Positions 18,075 through 27,019 are shown, counted from the stretch's first letter. The stretch is 64,000 nucleotides of DNA from Sphingomonas sp. URHD0057 (GCF_000620665.1 NZ_JIAU01000008.1:124001-188000), one strand, 5' to 3'. Numbers and translations are program-made. The notes: generated from the sequence alone by a model not told the origin.

Positions 18075-18526
18075 ACGAGGAGCGCAAGATCGAGACCGAA
18101 GAAGTGGCGGCCGTCGCTCCGCCGCCGCGCGCCCGCGTGCCCGACAGCGTCCAGCGCAAGCGCGACTATCTCGCGGGGTTCCTCGCGGGAGAGGCGCCGG
18201 AAGAGTCGAACGGCGGCCCTGGAAGCGACCGCCAGGCCGACATCGTCGAGGCGCTGAAGTCGATCTATGACCCTGAGATTCCAGTGGATATTTACGAGCT
18301 GGGGCTGATCTACGACGTCGAGGTCAGCGAGGACGGTGACGCGGTGATCACTATGACGCTGACGACGCCGCACTGCCCCGTCGCCGAATCGCTGCCGCAG
18401 GAAGTCGAGCTGCGCGCGCTGTCGGTGCCCGGCATCCGCGACGCCGTCGTCAACCTCGTGTGGGACCCGCCGTGGGACCCTTCGAAGATGAGCGACGAGG
18501 CCAGACTAGAATTGGGAATGCTGTGA
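18071..18526 (+). CDS. sufT: SufT-like Fe-S maturation protein (DUF59/MIP18)
   Basis: A 151-residue protein with a poorly conserved, proline/alanine-rich N-terminal 50 residues and a C-terminal MIP18 domain: IVEALKSIYDPEIPVDIYELGLIYDVEV, TTPHCPVAESLPQEVE and the end WDPPWDPSKMSDEARLELGML. The conserved Cys is in PHCPVAE. SufT proteins assist maturation of Fe-S proteins when demand is high. A long alternative frame runs through sufS into this gene, but the overlapping ATG at 18071 matches the family. Confidence 0.92.
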   Translation: MNEERKIETEEVAAVAPPPRARVPDSVQRKRDYLAGFLAGEAPEESNGGPGSDRQADIVEALKSIYDPEIPVDIYELGLIYDVEVSEDGDAVITMTLTTPHCPVAESLPQEVELRALSVPGIRDAVVNLVWDPPWDPSKMSDEARLELGML

Positions 18527-18882
18527 ACAAGGAAACGAAACTTCGCGCCCGCCCTGCTGCGATCAATCTCACTGCGGCGGCCGAAGCCCGCATCGCCGAG
18601 CTGATGAGCCGCGCCCCCGAAGGCGCGATCGGCGTAAAGCTGTCGACGCCGCGGCGCGGCTGCTCGGGCCTCGCATATTCGGTGGATTACGTGGAGGAGG
18701 AGCAGGCCTTCGATGAGAAGATCGAAACTCCCGGCGGCACCTTCTATGTCGACGGCGCTTCGATCCTCTATCTGATCGGCTCGATGATGGACTGGAGCGA
18801 GGACGATTTCGCCGCTGGCTTCACGTTCAACAACCCCAACGCCAAGGGCGCCTGCGGCTGCGGCGAGAGCTTTACGGTTTAG
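18523..18882 (+). CDS. sufA: A-type Fe-S carrier SufA/IscA
   Basis: A 119-residue HesB/IscA-family carrier that delivers clusters to apoproteins. The three ligand cysteines are in GCSGLAYSV and the C-terminal GACGCGESF. It starts with GTG overlapping the sufT stop. This is the last gene of the suf operon; 109 bases without another gene follow. Confidence 0.94.
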   Translation: MNKETKLRARPAAINLTAAAEARIAELMSRAPEGAIGVKLSTPRRGCSGLAYSVDYVEEEQAFDEKIETPGGTFYVDGASILYLIGSMMDWSEDDFAAGFTFNNPNAKGACGCGESFTV

Positions 18883-18991
18883 CCGCCGCGCCCGGACCCG
18901 CACCCTGCTGCGCCAGCTCCCCAAAGTCCGCCGACTCTGCCTTTGAATTCCGAACCCGCGAGGAGTATGATCGGGCGATAAGGAGGCAGCC

Positions 18992-19330
18992 ATGCGCCTG
19001 TTGGTCCTTGCTCTTGTTCTTTCCGCTAGCATCTCTGCTTCCGGGGTTCCGGCCATGCCCGCCAATTCACCCCCGGAGGTCGTGATTCCCTCTGACCGTA
19101 CCGTCGGCAGCGGGGGTGTGATCGATCCTAACGGTCCCTTTAGCAGCGTCTGCCCCCCGACCAGCCGCTACGAGGCCGCGCGCCGCGGCGGGAAGCTTCC
19201 GCCGAGCCTGCTGACCGAGCTTCCGGGCGCCGACATGTACAATGCGGTTTATCGAAAGGTCGGCGGCTGTGAGGTGCCAATGATCGTCCGCTACGATGTC
19301 GGCGGGACAACCAGCGGGAACCGCCGTTAG
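18992..19330 (+). CDS. small exported protein of unknown function
   Basis: A 112-residue protein with a clear signal peptide (MRLLVLALVLSASISASGVPAM) and an AAGGAGG ribosome site eight bases before the ATG. The mature part is short with two cysteines (SSVCPPTSRYEAARRGGKLPPSL and VGGCEVPM) that could form a disulfide. I do not recognise it. It is not overlapped with sufA and may have its own promoter. Confidence 0.7.
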   Translation: MRLLVLALVLSASISASGVPAMPANSPPEVVIPSDRTVGSGGVIDPNGPFSSVCPPTSRYEAARRGGKLPPSLLTELPGADMYNAVYRKVGGCEVPMIVRYDVGGTTSGNRR

Positions 19331-19369
19331 CGCCAGCGTTCAACCACCGCCGGAAGGGGTAATTCGGCC

Positions 19370-20113
19370 ATGTCACGCACCGCGTCGCTCATTTTCGCGA
19401 TGGTCGTCTACGCGATCTTCTTCGCGACCTTCCTTTATCTCATCGTCTTCGTCGGCGACTTGAGCTTCGGCACGCGGACGGTCGACGTCGGGCCGGCGGC
19501 GCCGCCGCTCGTCGCCGCGCTGATCGACGTGGCTTTGATCGCTCTGTTCGGCGTCCAGCACAGCGTGATGGCAAGGCCCCGCTTCAAGGCCTGGTGGACG
19601 AAGATCGTCCCCAAGCCGATCGAGCGCAGCGTCTACGTGCTCGCGGCAAGCATCGCGCTGATGATCCTGTTCCGCTTCTGGCGGCCGATCGACGCGATCG
19701 TGTGGGACGTGCGCGGCCCGGGCCTGTCCCAGCTCATCTGGCTCCTGTTCTGGGCCGGCTGGGCGATGGTCCTCATAAGCACCTTCCTGATCAACCATTT
19801 CGAGCTGTTCGGCGTGCAGCAGGCCTGGCTCCATTGCTGGGGCCGCGAATGCGGCGAGCCGGAATTGCGCCAGCCGTTCTTCTACAAATGGATTGCCCAT
19901 CCGCTCTATTCGGGCTTCTTCCTGGCCTTCTGGGCTGCGCCGCAAATGACGGTTGGGCACCTGCTCCTTGCCGCCGGCGTATCGCTCTACATGCTGGTCG
20001 CCATCCGCTACGAGGAGCGCGACCTCGCCAACCTGTTCGGCCAGGATTACCGCAACTACCGCGCGGGAGTCGGCATGCTCATCCCGCGATTCGGTCGCAA
20101 ACCCGCCGCCTGA
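19370..20113 (+). CDS. membrane methyltransferase, MddA/isoprenylcysteine-methyltransferase family
   Basis: A 247-residue protein with five or six hydrophobic segments. The C-terminal catalytic region carries IAHPLYSGFFLAFWAAPQMTVGHLL and the EERDLANLFGQDYRNYR motif of the isoprenylcysteine carboxyl methyltransferase/PEMT fold. It is closest, as far as I can judge, to methanethiol S-methyltransferase MddA, which makes dimethyl sulfide from methanethiol and SAM. NnrU-like members cannot be excluded. No neighbouring gene supports either role. Confidence 0.75.
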   Translation: MSRTASLIFAMVVYAIFFATFLYLIVFVGDLSFGTRTVDVGPAAPPLVAALIDVALIALFGVQHSVMARPRFKAWWTKIVPKPIERSVYVLAASIALMILFRFWRPIDAIVWDVRGPGLSQLIWLLFWAGWAMVLISTFLINHFELFGVQQAWLHCWGRECGEPELRQPFFYKWIAHPLYSGFFLAFWAAPQMTVGHLLLAAGVSLYMLVAIRYEERDLANLFGQDYRNYRAGVGMLIPRFGRKPAA

Positions 20114-20159
20114 GGACCTTACGATCCCGGCCGGAAGCCGCTACGGCGCGGGTCGCCCT

Positions 20160-20831
20160 ATGGACTCGCGCTTCGCCCACATCCGCGACTGGATCTTCGA
20201 CCTCGACAATTGCCTCTACCCGGCGAACAGCCGCCTGTTCGACCTCATCGACCAGCGGATGACGGCCTACATCGAGCGGCTGCTCGACGTCGACGCGACC
20301 GAGGCCCGACGGGTGCAGAAGATGCACTTCCATGGGTCCGGGACGACGCTCGCCGGGCTGATGAAGCATCACAATGTCGATCCGCATCATTTCATGGGCG
20401 AGGTCCACGACATTCCTCTCGATCGCGTTGCTCGCGACGATCGCCTGATCACCGCGCTGACCCGCCTCCCCGGCCGCAAGTTCATCCATACCAACGGCAA
20501 TGCCGACTATGCGTGGAAGGTGCTCGACCGTCTCGGCGTCGGGGCCGAGATTGACCACCTCCACGACATCTTCGCGGCGGACCTGACGCCGAAGCCCGAG
20601 CTTCACGGCTACCGCAAGCTGCTCGATCAGTTCGAGATCGATCCGGCAAGCGCGGCGATGGTCGAGGACATGGTCCGCAATCTCGCGCCGGCCAAAGCGC
20701 TTGGGATGACCACGGTGTGGGTCGACAACGGGTCGGAGCGCGGCAATCACGGCTATGAGGAAGCGATTGTCGACTATCGCATTACTGACGTCGGCGAATG
20801 GCTCGAGACGATCCTGGGGGACGAAGAATGA
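20160..20831 (+). CDS. HAD-family pyrimidine 5'-nucleotidase
   Basis: A 223-residue haloacid-dehalogenase-type hydrolase of the Sdt1/Phm8 (pyrimidine 5'-nucleotidase) group. The catalytic motif is FDLDNCLYP (nucleophile Asp in DxD), followed by FIHTNGN (motif II), the lysine in TPKPELHGY and the acidic motif VEDMVRNL. The ATG at 20160 gives the usual family start. Its TGA overlaps the dapD ATG, so it is co-transcribed with dapD, an arrangement common in sphingomonads but not functionally explained. Confidence 0.88.
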   Translation: MDSRFAHIRDWIFDLDNCLYPANSRLFDLIDQRMTAYIERLLDVDATEARRVQKMHFHGSGTTLAGLMKHHNVDPHHFMGEVHDIPLDRVARDDRLITALTRLPGRKFIHTNGNADYAWKVLDRLGVGAEIDHLHDIFAADLTPKPELHGYRKLLDQFEIDPASAAMVEDMVRNLAPAKALGMTTVWVDNGSERGNHGYEEAIVDYRITDVGEWLETILGDEE

Positions 20832-21652
20832 GTGAAGCGCTGCAGGAGGTCATCGACCGCGCGTGGGACGAGCGCGATGCAATCAGTCCGACGACCAGGG
20901 GCGAAGTCCGCCAGGCCATCGACACGGCAATCGCTGCCCTCGACAGCGGCGAAGCGCGCATCGCCGAGCCGAGCGGCGACGGCTGGATCGTCCACCAATG
21001 GCTCAAGAAGGCCGTGCTGCTGTCGTTCCGCCTCAACCCGATGGAAGCCATCGCCGGCGGTCCGGGCGGCGCGCATTGGTGGGACAAGGTGCCGTCCAAG
21101 TTCGCCGGCTGGGGCGAGAAGGAGTTTGCCGCCGCAGGCTTCCGCTCGGTGCCCGGCGCAATCGTCCGCCGCGGCGCCTATGTCGCGCCTGGGGCCGTCC
21201 TGATGCCGAGCTTCGTCAACATCGGCGCGCGGGTCGGCGAAGGGGCGATGATCGACACCTGGGCGACGGTCGGCAGCTGCGCGCAGATCGGCCGCAACGT
21301 CCATATCTCGGGCGGCGCCGGGATCGGCGGCGTGCTCGAGCCGCTGCAGGCCGGGCCGGTGATCATCGAGGACGATTGCTTCGTCGGCGCGCGTTCCGAG
21401 GTGGCCGAAGGTGTGCTGGTTAAGCGCGGCTCGGTGCTGTCGATGGGCGTCTTCCTTGGCGCCTCGACCAAGATCGTCGACCGCGCCACCGGCGAAGTCC
21501 ATTACGGCCGCGTCCCCGCTTATTCGGTCGTCGTTCCCGGCGCGCTCCCAGCCAAGGATGGCGGCCCGAGCCTGGCCTGCGCAGTCATCGTCAAGCGCGT
21601 CGACGAGCGCACCCGGTCCAAGACCAGCATCAACGAGCTGTTGCGGGATTAG
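20828..21652 (+). CDS. dapD: tetrahydrodipicolinate N-succinyltransferase
   Basis: A 274-residue left-handed beta-helix enzyme of the succinylase branch of lysine and diaminopimelate biosynthesis. It transfers succinyl from CoA to tetrahydrodipicolinate. Hexapeptide repeats run through the middle (for example [28 protein letters not shown]), and the family ending [19 protein letters not shown] is intact. A REP-like palindrome begins at the last base of its stop codon. Confidence 0.96.
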   Translation: MSEALQEVIDRAWDERDAISPTTRGEVRQAIDTAIAALDSGEARIAEPSGDGWIVHQWLKKAVLLSFRLNPMEAIAGGPGGAHWWDKVPSKFAGWGEKEFAAAGFRSVPGAIVRRGAYVAPGAVLMPSFVNIGARVGEGAMIDTWATVGSCAQIGRNVHISGGAGIGGVLEPLQAGPVIIEDDCFVGARSEVAEGVLVKRGSVLSMGVFLGASTKIVDRATGEVHYGRVPAYSVVVPGALPAKDGGPSLACAVIVKRVDERTRSKTSINELLRD

Positions 21653-21725
21653 TCATTGCGAGGAGCCGAAGGCGACGCGGCAATCCAGTTCCGCCGCTGG
21701 ATTGCATCGCTTCGCTCGCAATGAC
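21652..21725. repeat. REP-like imperfect palindrome
   Basis: GTCATTGCGAGGAGCC... at the left and ...GCTTCGCTCGCAATGAC at the right are inverted copies around a CAATCCAG/CTGGATTG inner stem; the whole 74-base unit folds into one long hairpin. The sequence type (CATTGCGAG...CAATCCAG) is a well-known extragenic palindromic repeat of sphingomonads and other bacteria. It starts on the last base of the dapD stop codon and could also act as a transcript-end stabiliser or terminator. Confidence 0.75.
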
Positions 21726-21734
21726 GATACTTGC

Positions 21735-21749
21735 ATAAGCTGAGCTTAT
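21735..21749. promoter_or_regulatory. perfect 15-bp palindrome, possible operator
   Basis: ATAAGCT-G-AGCTTAT is a perfect inverted repeat 10 bases after the REP-like element and upstream of the EamA transporter gene. Its size and AT content suit a dimeric regulator site. No regulator gene is adjacent, so the binding protein is unknown. Confidence 0.3.
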
Positions 21750-21887
21750 CGCCCCAGTCAGGGCATTTGTTGGCTGCGCTTATGGCCCAACGGCTATTAC
21801 GCCATTGCCATGAGACCGACCCTCCCCACCGAGTTCGAGCGCAATTGCGCGGACGCCGCCGGCGCGCCGGATGTCTACGGCGAGCCC

Positions 21888-22820
21888 ATGATCCGCACGC
21901 AAATGGACAAGGGCGACTGGACCATATTGGTCACGCTGGCCGTGATCTGGGGCGGCGCCTTCCTGTTCATCGGGGTCGCGGTCCGCCACGTCCCGCCGCT
22001 GACCTACGTCTGGCTGCGCCTCAGCATCGCCGCCATCGCGATGTGGCTGTTCCTCAAGGTCCGCCGCCAGCCGCTCGGGCTTCCGCGCCATGTGTGGGGG
22101 TCGATCCTGCTGCTCGCGCTGCTCAACAATGCTTTGCCGTTCACCTTGTTCGGCTGGGGCCAGACCCATATCGCCAGCGGGCTCGCCGCGATCCTCAACG
22201 CGACAACCCCGATCTGGGGCGTGATCGTCGCCCATTTCCTGACGCGCGACGAGCGGATGACCCCGCGCAAGATCGCCGGCGTCCTGCTCGGCGTTGGCGG
22301 CGTGGTGACGATGATCGGCCCGACCCTGCTCGCGAACATCGGCACGGACGCGGTCGCCCAGCTTGCCTGCATCACCGCATCGTTCAGCTATGCGCTGGCC
22401 GCGGTCTGGGCCCGCCGCTTCAAGCGGCTCGGCCTGTCGCCGATGTCGGTGACGACCGGACAGCTGACCGCCGGCGCCGCGATCATGCTGCCGATGGCGC
22501 TGATCGTCGACCAGCCGTGGACCCATCCTTTCCCGCCACTCAGCGCGTGGGGAGCGATCGTCGCGCTGGCGCTGATGTGCACCGCGTTCGGCTACGTGCT
22601 CTATTTCAAGCTGATCGATTCGGCGGGTGCGACCAATGCGCTGCTGGTGACCCTGCTCGTCCCGCCGGTTGCGATCCTGCTCGGCACAGTATTTCTCGGC
22701 GAGGTCCTCGCGCCGCAGGATTTCGCCGGCCTCGCCCTGATCGCGCTCGGACTCGCGGCGATCGACGGGCGGCTGCTCAGCGCGGTTTCGCGGCGGCGCC
22801 GGCTTCGGCCAGCAGCTTAG
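21888..22820 (+). CDS. EamA-family drug/metabolite transporter
   Basis: An inner-membrane transporter of about 310 residues with ten hydrophobic segments in two EamA repeats (roughly residues 14-145 and 160-295). The start is uncertain: ATGs at 21810, 21888 and 21903 are in frame and none has a clear ribosome site; 21888 leaves a short cytoplasmic lead before the first helix. Substrate not predictable. Its last 44 bases overlap the convergent TlpA-like gene, which gives a basic C-terminus (SRRRRLRPAA) that may be an artefact of that overlap. Confidence 0.85.
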   Translation: MIRTQMDKGDWTILVTLAVIWGGAFLFIGVAVRHVPPLTYVWLRLSIAAIAMWLFLKVRRQPLGLPRHVWGSILLLALLNNALPFTLFGWGQTHIASGLAAILNATTPIWGVIVAHFLTRDERMTPRKIAGVLLGVGGVVTMIGPTLLANIGTDAVAQLACITASFSYALAAVWARRFKRLGLSPMSVTTGQLTAGAAIMLPMALIVDQPWTHPFPPLSAWGAIVALALMCTAFGYVLYFKLIDSAGATNALLVTLLVPPVAILLGTVFLGEVLAPQDFAGLALIALGLAAIDGRLLSAVSRRRRLRPAA

Positions 22821-23361
22821 CGGCTTCGGCGCTCGTCCAGTCGAGGTCGCCGACGTAGCGCCACACTTCGTTGCCGTCAGCATCGTAAAGGATCGAGGTC
22901 GGAAGCACGGTGTCCGGCCCAAGCGCGCCGGACAATGCCATCCTGTCATCCTGATAGGCGCCGAGGTCCTGGATCTTGAGCTTGGCGAGGAAGGCCTGGA
23001 CCGAGGCGTGCGGCCCCGAATCCTGGCTGACCGCGATCACGCCGAGCTGGCCGTCGTCGCGGTGGGCGGCGGCGAGCTTGTCGAGCTTCGGCAATTCCTT
23101 GACGCAGGGCGCGCACCAGCTCGCCCACAGGTTCACCAGCACTGGCACACCCTTGAATCTGGCGATACTGATGTCGCCGCCATCGGGGTTCTTGAACACG
23201 GCGTCGGGTGCGGGCTGTCCGTGATGGCTGCGGTCGACACCCTTGACCGGGCCGGCTTCGGGAGCGGACGCGGTTTCGTTCGCAGGCTCGGGCGCCTTGG
23301 GTGCCGGCTTTTGGCAGCCGGCGAGCGCGACCAGCGCCCAAAGGATCAGGGGAAAGCGCAT
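22777..23361 (-). CDS. TlpA-like thiol:disulfide reductase lipoprotein
   Basis: A 194-residue periplasmic thioredoxin-fold protein anchored by a lipobox (LVALAGC, lipid on Cys16). The active site WCAPC lies at residues 82-86 (Cys83 and Cys86) and the cis-Pro is in VLPTSIL. Such proteins reduce disulfides, for example during cytochrome c maturation or copper-site assembly. It overlaps the EamA gene convergently by 44 bases and is divergent from a small lipoprotein gene. Confidence 0.9.
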   Translation of the reverse strand: MRFPLILWALVALAGCQKPAPKAPEPANETASAPEAGPVKGVDRSHHGQPAPDAVFKNPDGGDISIARFKGVPVLVNLWASWCAPCVKELPKLDKLAAAHRDDGQLGVIAVSQDSGPHASVQAFLAKLKIQDLGAYQDDRMALSGALGPDTVLPTSILYDADGNEVWRYVGDLDWTSAEAAKLLAEAGAAAKPR

Positions 23362-23406
23362 GGCGGCCCGCTAGCGCATCCGCTGGCGGTCAGCTAGTCG
23401 GAGCGG

Positions 23407-23730
23407 GTGACGGTATCGCGCGCACTCCTCGTCCTTGCCTTGCTCGGGCTCGCGAGCTGCGGGCGCGTTTCCCAGCTCGAGCCGGCCAAGGGCCAGTCGC
23501 TGCCGGTGAAGCCGCTGCTGGCACGGACGACGCCTAGCGCCGACGACCTGCTGACGCCGCCGACCTATGCCCGGCCCGACCGCGTCGACGAGCTGATGAA
23601 GCGCTCGACGGCGCGCACGGTCGACCCGTTCGACCTGCCGCCACCGACTGGCGGCGCGGCGCCGGCCCAGCCCGCCGGAACCGACCCGACACCCGTCACC
23701 AACGAAACCGGACCCGTGGCCCCCCAATGA
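23407..23730 (+). CDS. small proline-rich lipoprotein
   Basis: A 107-residue protein with a lipobox (LLGLASC, Cys18) and a low-complexity, proline-rich mature part. The position ahead of a metabolic gene and the arrangement around the lipobox are reminiscent of LptM/YifL-like small lipoproteins, but similarity is weak. GTG start at 23407. It overlaps the galU start by four bases. Confidence 0.6.
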   Translation: MTVSRALLVLALLGLASCGRVSQLEPAKGQSLPVKPLLARTTPSADDLLTPPTYARPDRVDELMKRSTARTVDPFDLPPPTGGAAPAQPAGTDPTPVTNETGPVAPQ

Positions 23731-24581
23731 CCAATCGCGTACGCAAGGCCGTCTTTCCCGTCGCCGGCCTCGGCACCCGGCTGCTGCCCGCGACCAAGAC
23801 CATGCCCAAAGAGATGCTGACGATCGTCGATCGCCCGCTGATCCAATATGCGGTCGACGAGGCGCGCGCGGCGGGGATCGAGCAGATGATCTTCGTCACC
23901 GGCCGCGGCAAATCCACCCTCGTCGACTATTTCGACACCGCGTTCGAGCTCGAGGCGACGCTTCGCGACAAGGGCAAGAGCCTCGACGCGCTGGCCCCGT
24001 CGCGGGCCCAGATCGGCGAGATCGTCACCGTTCGCCAGCAGCAGCCGCTCGGCCTCGGCCATGCGGTATGGTGCGCGCGCGAGATTGTCGGCGACGAGCC
24101 GTTCGCGGTGATCCTCCCCGACGATCTGATGGTCCCCGGAGCGCTCAAGCCAATGGTCGAGGCTTGGGAGCAGCTCGGCGGCAACCTGGTCGCGACCGAA
24201 GAGGTACCGGCCGACAAGACCGGGTCCTACGGCATCATCACGCCTGGCGGCACAAGCGGCGCGGTGACTGAGGTCCGCGGGCTGGTCGAAAAACCGGCGC
24301 CCAACGAGGCGCCGTCGCGCCTGGGCGTCATCGGCCGCTACATCCTTCAGCCGCAGGTGTTCGCGATTCTCGACCGGGGCGAGACCGGGGCGGGGGGCGA
24401 GATCCAGCTCACCGACGCCATGGCCAGGCTGATCGGCGAGCAGCCGTTCCACGCGCTGAAGGTCGATTCGGTCCGTCACGACTGCGGCGACAAGGCCGGT
24501 TTCGTGATCGCCAACCTCGCGCTGGCGCTGAAGCACGAAGATATCGGCGAGAAGGTCCGCGACGCGCTGTCGCGGCTCTGA
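23727..24581 (+). CDS. galU: UTP-glucose-1-phosphate uridylyltransferase
   Basis: A 284-residue nucleotidyltransferase that makes UDP-glucose for surface polysaccharides and trehalose or cell-wall glycans. The nucleotide-binding loop GLGTRLLPATKTMPKEML is at residues 15-32, followed by GRGKSTLVDYF and the sugar-binding end FHALKVDSVRHDCGDKAGFV. Length and motifs are normal. It supplies donor sugar that the glycosyltransferase cluster at 31.7-40 kb could use. It ends directly against the stop of the HNH gene. Confidence 0.95.
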   Translation: MTNRVRKAVFPVAGLGTRLLPATKTMPKEMLTIVDRPLIQYAVDEARAAGIEQMIFVTGRGKSTLVDYFDTAFELEATLRDKGKSLDALAPSRAQIGEIVTVRQQQPLGLGHAVWCAREIVGDEPFAVILPDDLMVPGALKPMVEAWEQLGGNLVATEEVPADKTGSYGIITPGGTSGAVTEVRGLVEKPAPNEAPSRLGVIGRYILQPQVFAILDRGETGAGGEIQLTDAMARLIGEQPFHALKVDSVRHDCGDKAGFVIANLALALKHEDIGEKVRDALSRL

Positions 24582-25148
24582 TCACGCCTCCAGTTCGACG
24601 TCCCAGTAGAGATAATCGCGCCAACTCGCGTGGAGGTAGTTGGGCGGAAAGGCGCGCCCATGTTCCTGCAGCTGCCAGCTGGTCGGCCGGATCGGGTCGC
24701 GGTGCGGGTGCATGTGGGCCTCGTAGGGCGTCCTGCCGCCCTTGCGCAGGTTGCACGGCGCGCAGGCGGTCGCGACATTCTCCCACGTCGTCCGCCCACC
24801 TTGTGCGCGCGGCACCACGTGATCGAACGTCAGCTCCCGGCGCGAGCCGCAATAAACGCAGCTGAATTTGTCGCGCAGGAACAGGTTGAACCGCGTGAAC
24901 GCCGGATATTCGTTGGGTCGAACGAACTGCCGCAGAGCGATCACCGACGGCAGCTTCAGCGCCCGGCTCGGCGAGTGCACTTCGCGCTCGTAATGCGCGA
25001 CCACGTCGACGCGCTCGAGGAACATCGCCTTGACCGCGGTCTGCCACGGCCACAGCGACAGCGGGTAGTAAGACAGCGGAGTGTAGTCGGCGTTGAGCAC
25101 CAGCGCCGGGCAGCTATCGGGATGTCGGATCAGCTCGGGGTGATACAC
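24582..25148 (-). CDS. HNH endonuclease family protein
   Basis: A protein of about 188 residues with an HNH motif: two CxxC pairs (CVYCG and CAPCN) around the catalytic FDHVVPRAQGG. This chromosomal family (VYHPELIRHP...VLNADYTPLSYYPLSLW) is widespread in alphaproteobacteria, and its biological role is unsettled. The GTG at 25148 matches the family start; the frame stays open to 25331, and an ATG at 25250 is an alternative. Nothing here links it to a restriction system or mobile element. Confidence 0.85.
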   Translation of the reverse strand: MYHPELIRHPDSCPALVLNADYTPLSYYPLSLWPWQTAVKAMFLERVDVVAHYEREVHSPSRALKLPSVIALRQFVRPNEYPAFTRFNLFLRDKFSCVYCGSRRELTFDHVVPRAQGGRTTWENVATACAPCNLRKGGRTPYEAHMHPHRDPIRPTSWQLQEHGRAFPPNYLHASWRDYLYWDVELEA

Positions 25149-25330
25149 GTGGACGCGCAAGCCTTTCGTTCGGTGGTCCGAACTCCAGCTCCCCGGCCTC
25201 GTCGCACGCAAGGAGGAGAGGGCCTCGGCCCGTCTTCCCTTGTGACGCATCGGATGCCAACCCGATGTGACAAATTGAGGAATCGGGGATTGCGGACGGT
25301 GCGTCAAGTCTCGTTCGGGCCACACTCGCA

Positions 25331-26179
25331 ATGATTGTGACGCGCTTCGCGCCGTCGCCGACCGGGCGGCTGCACCTCGGCCATGCGTTCAGCGCGGTGC
25401 TCGGGCACTGGGTAGCGCGTGGCCAAGGCGGCCAATTCCGGCTCAGGATCGAGGATCTCGACCAGACGCGCTGCCGCCCGGAGTTCGTCGACGGCATCTA
25501 TGAGGACCTGCGCTGGCTCGGTCTCGATTGGGACGGGGACGTCCTCATCCAGTCGCAGCGCACCGCGGAATATGAAGCCGCGCTCGACCGCTTGAAATCG
25601 CTGCGTCTCGTCTTCGCCTGCTTCTGCACGCGCGCCGATCTCGCCCAGGCGCTGACGGCGCCGCATGGCGACGCCATGGCTTCCTATCCCGGGACCTGCC
25701 GCTACCTGCCCAACGACCCTGAACGCCGCGCTTCGACCCCGCATTGCTGGCGGCTGGATTCGCAGAAGGCGCTCGATCTGGCCGGGCTGCCGGCGTGGGT
25801 CGAATCCGATGCGCGCGTGCTTTCCGCGATGCCAGGCGACATCGGCGACGTCATCCTCGCCCGCAAGGACGCGCCGGCCGCTTACCACCTCGCCTGCGTG
25901 GTAGACGACGCGGCAAGCGGCGTGACCATGGTCGTCCGCGGCGAGGACCTGCGCCCCTCGACCCCCATCCAGCGCCTGCTCCAGAACCTGCTCGGCATCG
26001 ACCAGCCCGCCTATCTCCACCACGCGCTGATCGGCCATGCCGACGGGCGTCGCCTGGCGAAACGCGACCAAGCGCCGACGCTGGCCGCGATGCGCGAGGA
26101 CGGCGTCGACGGGCTCGCGCTCGCCGACGACCTTCGCGCCGGCGAGCTTCCGCTTGGTTTCGCTTTCCTTGACGCCTAA
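25331..26179 (+). CDS. gluQ: glutamyl-Q tRNA(Asp) synthetase
   Basis: A 282-residue paralogue of glutamyl-tRNA synthetase lacking the anticodon-binding domain. It attaches glutamate to queuosine in tRNA(Asp). The class I HLGH motif is at residues 15-18, and the zinc site is Cys97, Cys99, Tyr119 and Cys123. The KMSKS position reads RRLAKRD, which is usual for this enzyme. It starts just after the divergent HNH gene. Confidence 0.93.
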   Translation: MIVTRFAPSPTGRLHLGHAFSAVLGHWVARGQGGQFRLRIEDLDQTRCRPEFVDGIYEDLRWLGLDWDGDVLIQSQRTAEYEAALDRLKSLRLVFACFCTRADLAQALTAPHGDAMASYPGTCRYLPNDPERRASTPHCWRLDSQKALDLAGLPAWVESDARVLSAMPGDIGDVILARKDAPAAYHLACVVDDAASGVTMVVRGEDLRPSTPIQRLLQNLLGIDQPAYLHHALIGHADGRRLAKRDQAPTLAAMREDGVDGLALADDLRAGELPLGFAFLDA

Positions 26180-26188
26180 GGCCGCGCG

Positions 26189-26395
26189 ATGCGCTGGCCG
26201 CTCCTGATCCTCCTCGTGCTCGCCATGGGCGCCACCGCTTACGTCCTGGTGCGCGGAGTCATGAACATGGCCTCGGGCAAGGACCTGACCGGCGAGCAAT
26301 CGCAGAAATGGATGCAGCGCCGCGTCCTGTTCCAGGGGCTCGCGGTGGTCATCGTCATCCTGCTGCTCGTGGTCGCGGGCTCGTCCGGCCGCTGA
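26189..26395 (+). CDS. twin-transmembrane HIG1-domain protein
   Basis: A 68-residue protein with two hydrophobic helices (residues 4-24 and 48-66) joined by SGKDLTGEQSQKWMQRRVLFQG, which carries the (Q)RRxxxQ motif of HIG1/hypoxia-induced domain proteins. In mitochondria such proteins support respiratory supercomplexes; in alphaproteobacteria a role near cytochrome oxidase is known for some members. It lies between gluQ and the cobalamin adenosyltransferase gene, probably one operon. Confidence 0.85.
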   Translation: MRWPLLILLVLAMGATAYVLVRGVMNMASGKDLTGEQSQKWMQRRVLFQGLAVVIVILLLVVAGSSGR

Positions 26396-26404
26396 TCGGC
26401 GCCC

Positions 26405-26977
26405 TTGGTCAAGCTCAACAAGATCTACACGCGGACGGGCGACGCCGGCGACACCGGCCTCGCCGATGGCTCGCGCATCGCCAAGGATCACCCGCGCGCT
26501 CAGGCGATTGGCGACGTCGACGAAGCCAATTCCGCGATCGGCGTGGCGCTCGGCGAGGTCAGGGATGCGGACGTGCGGGCGATGCTCGGCGCAATCCAGA
26601 ACGAGCTGTTCGATCTCGGTGCCGACCTCGCGACCCCGGGCGAGGACTTCGCGCCGAGCGAGATGACGCTGCGCATCGTCCAGTCGCAGATCGACCGGCT
26701 CGAGCGCGAGATCGACCAGCTGAACGAGGGGCTGGAGCCGCTGCGCAGCTTCATCCTCCCGGCTGGGCCGGGCGGGACGGCTGAGCTGCATCTTGCCCGC
26801 GCGATCGTTCGCCGCGCCGAACGAAGCGCGGTTGCCGCGTCACGCGGGGTGGCGCTCAACCCCCTCGCGCTCATCTACCTCAACCGGCTGTCGGATTTCC
26901 TGTTCGTCGCCGCGCGTTTCGTCGCCGCCCAGCATGGCGGAGACAGCCTGTGGCAACCGGGCGCCACCCGGACGTAG
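26405..26977 (+). CDS. PduO-type cob(I)alamin adenosyltransferase
   Basis: A 190-residue enzyme that transfers the adenosyl group of ATP to cob(I)alamin, making coenzyme B12. The ATP-binding N-terminus KIYTRTGDAGDTGLADGSR and the central VDEANSAIG and NELFDLGADLATP, plus the C-terminal RAERSAVA and NRLSDFLFVAAR, are family hallmarks. It starts with TTG at 26405. No cobalamin synthesis genes are near; it probably serves methylmalonyl-CoA mutase or a class II ribonucleotide reductase elsewhere. Confidence 0.93.
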   Translation: MVKLNKIYTRTGDAGDTGLADGSRIAKDHPRAQAIGDVDEANSAIGVALGEVRDADVRAMLGAIQNELFDLGADLATPGEDFAPSEMTLRIVQSQIDRLEREIDQLNEGLEPLRSFILPAGPGGTAELHLARAIVRRAERSAVAASRGVALNPLALIYLNRLSDFLFVAARFVAAQHGGDSLWQPGATRT

Positions 26978-27019
26978 GTCAGGCGACACAATAGCCGATT
27001 TCGTCTAAGGACCCGCGCC

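Noticed and set aside
16832-18526. 564-codon plus-strand frame running from sufD through sufS into sufT
   Set aside because: Only its last 151 codons match a family (SufT); the upstream part is sufS read in another frame. Not a fusion.
24582-25148. HNH gene as part of a mobile element or restriction system
   Set aside because: No methyltransferase, intron or repeats nearby; the protein belongs to a widespread chromosomal family.
25304-26791. 495-codon minus-strand frame opposite gluQ and the adenosyltransferase
   Set aside because: It spans two well-identified genes and their intergenic gap; no recognisable domain.
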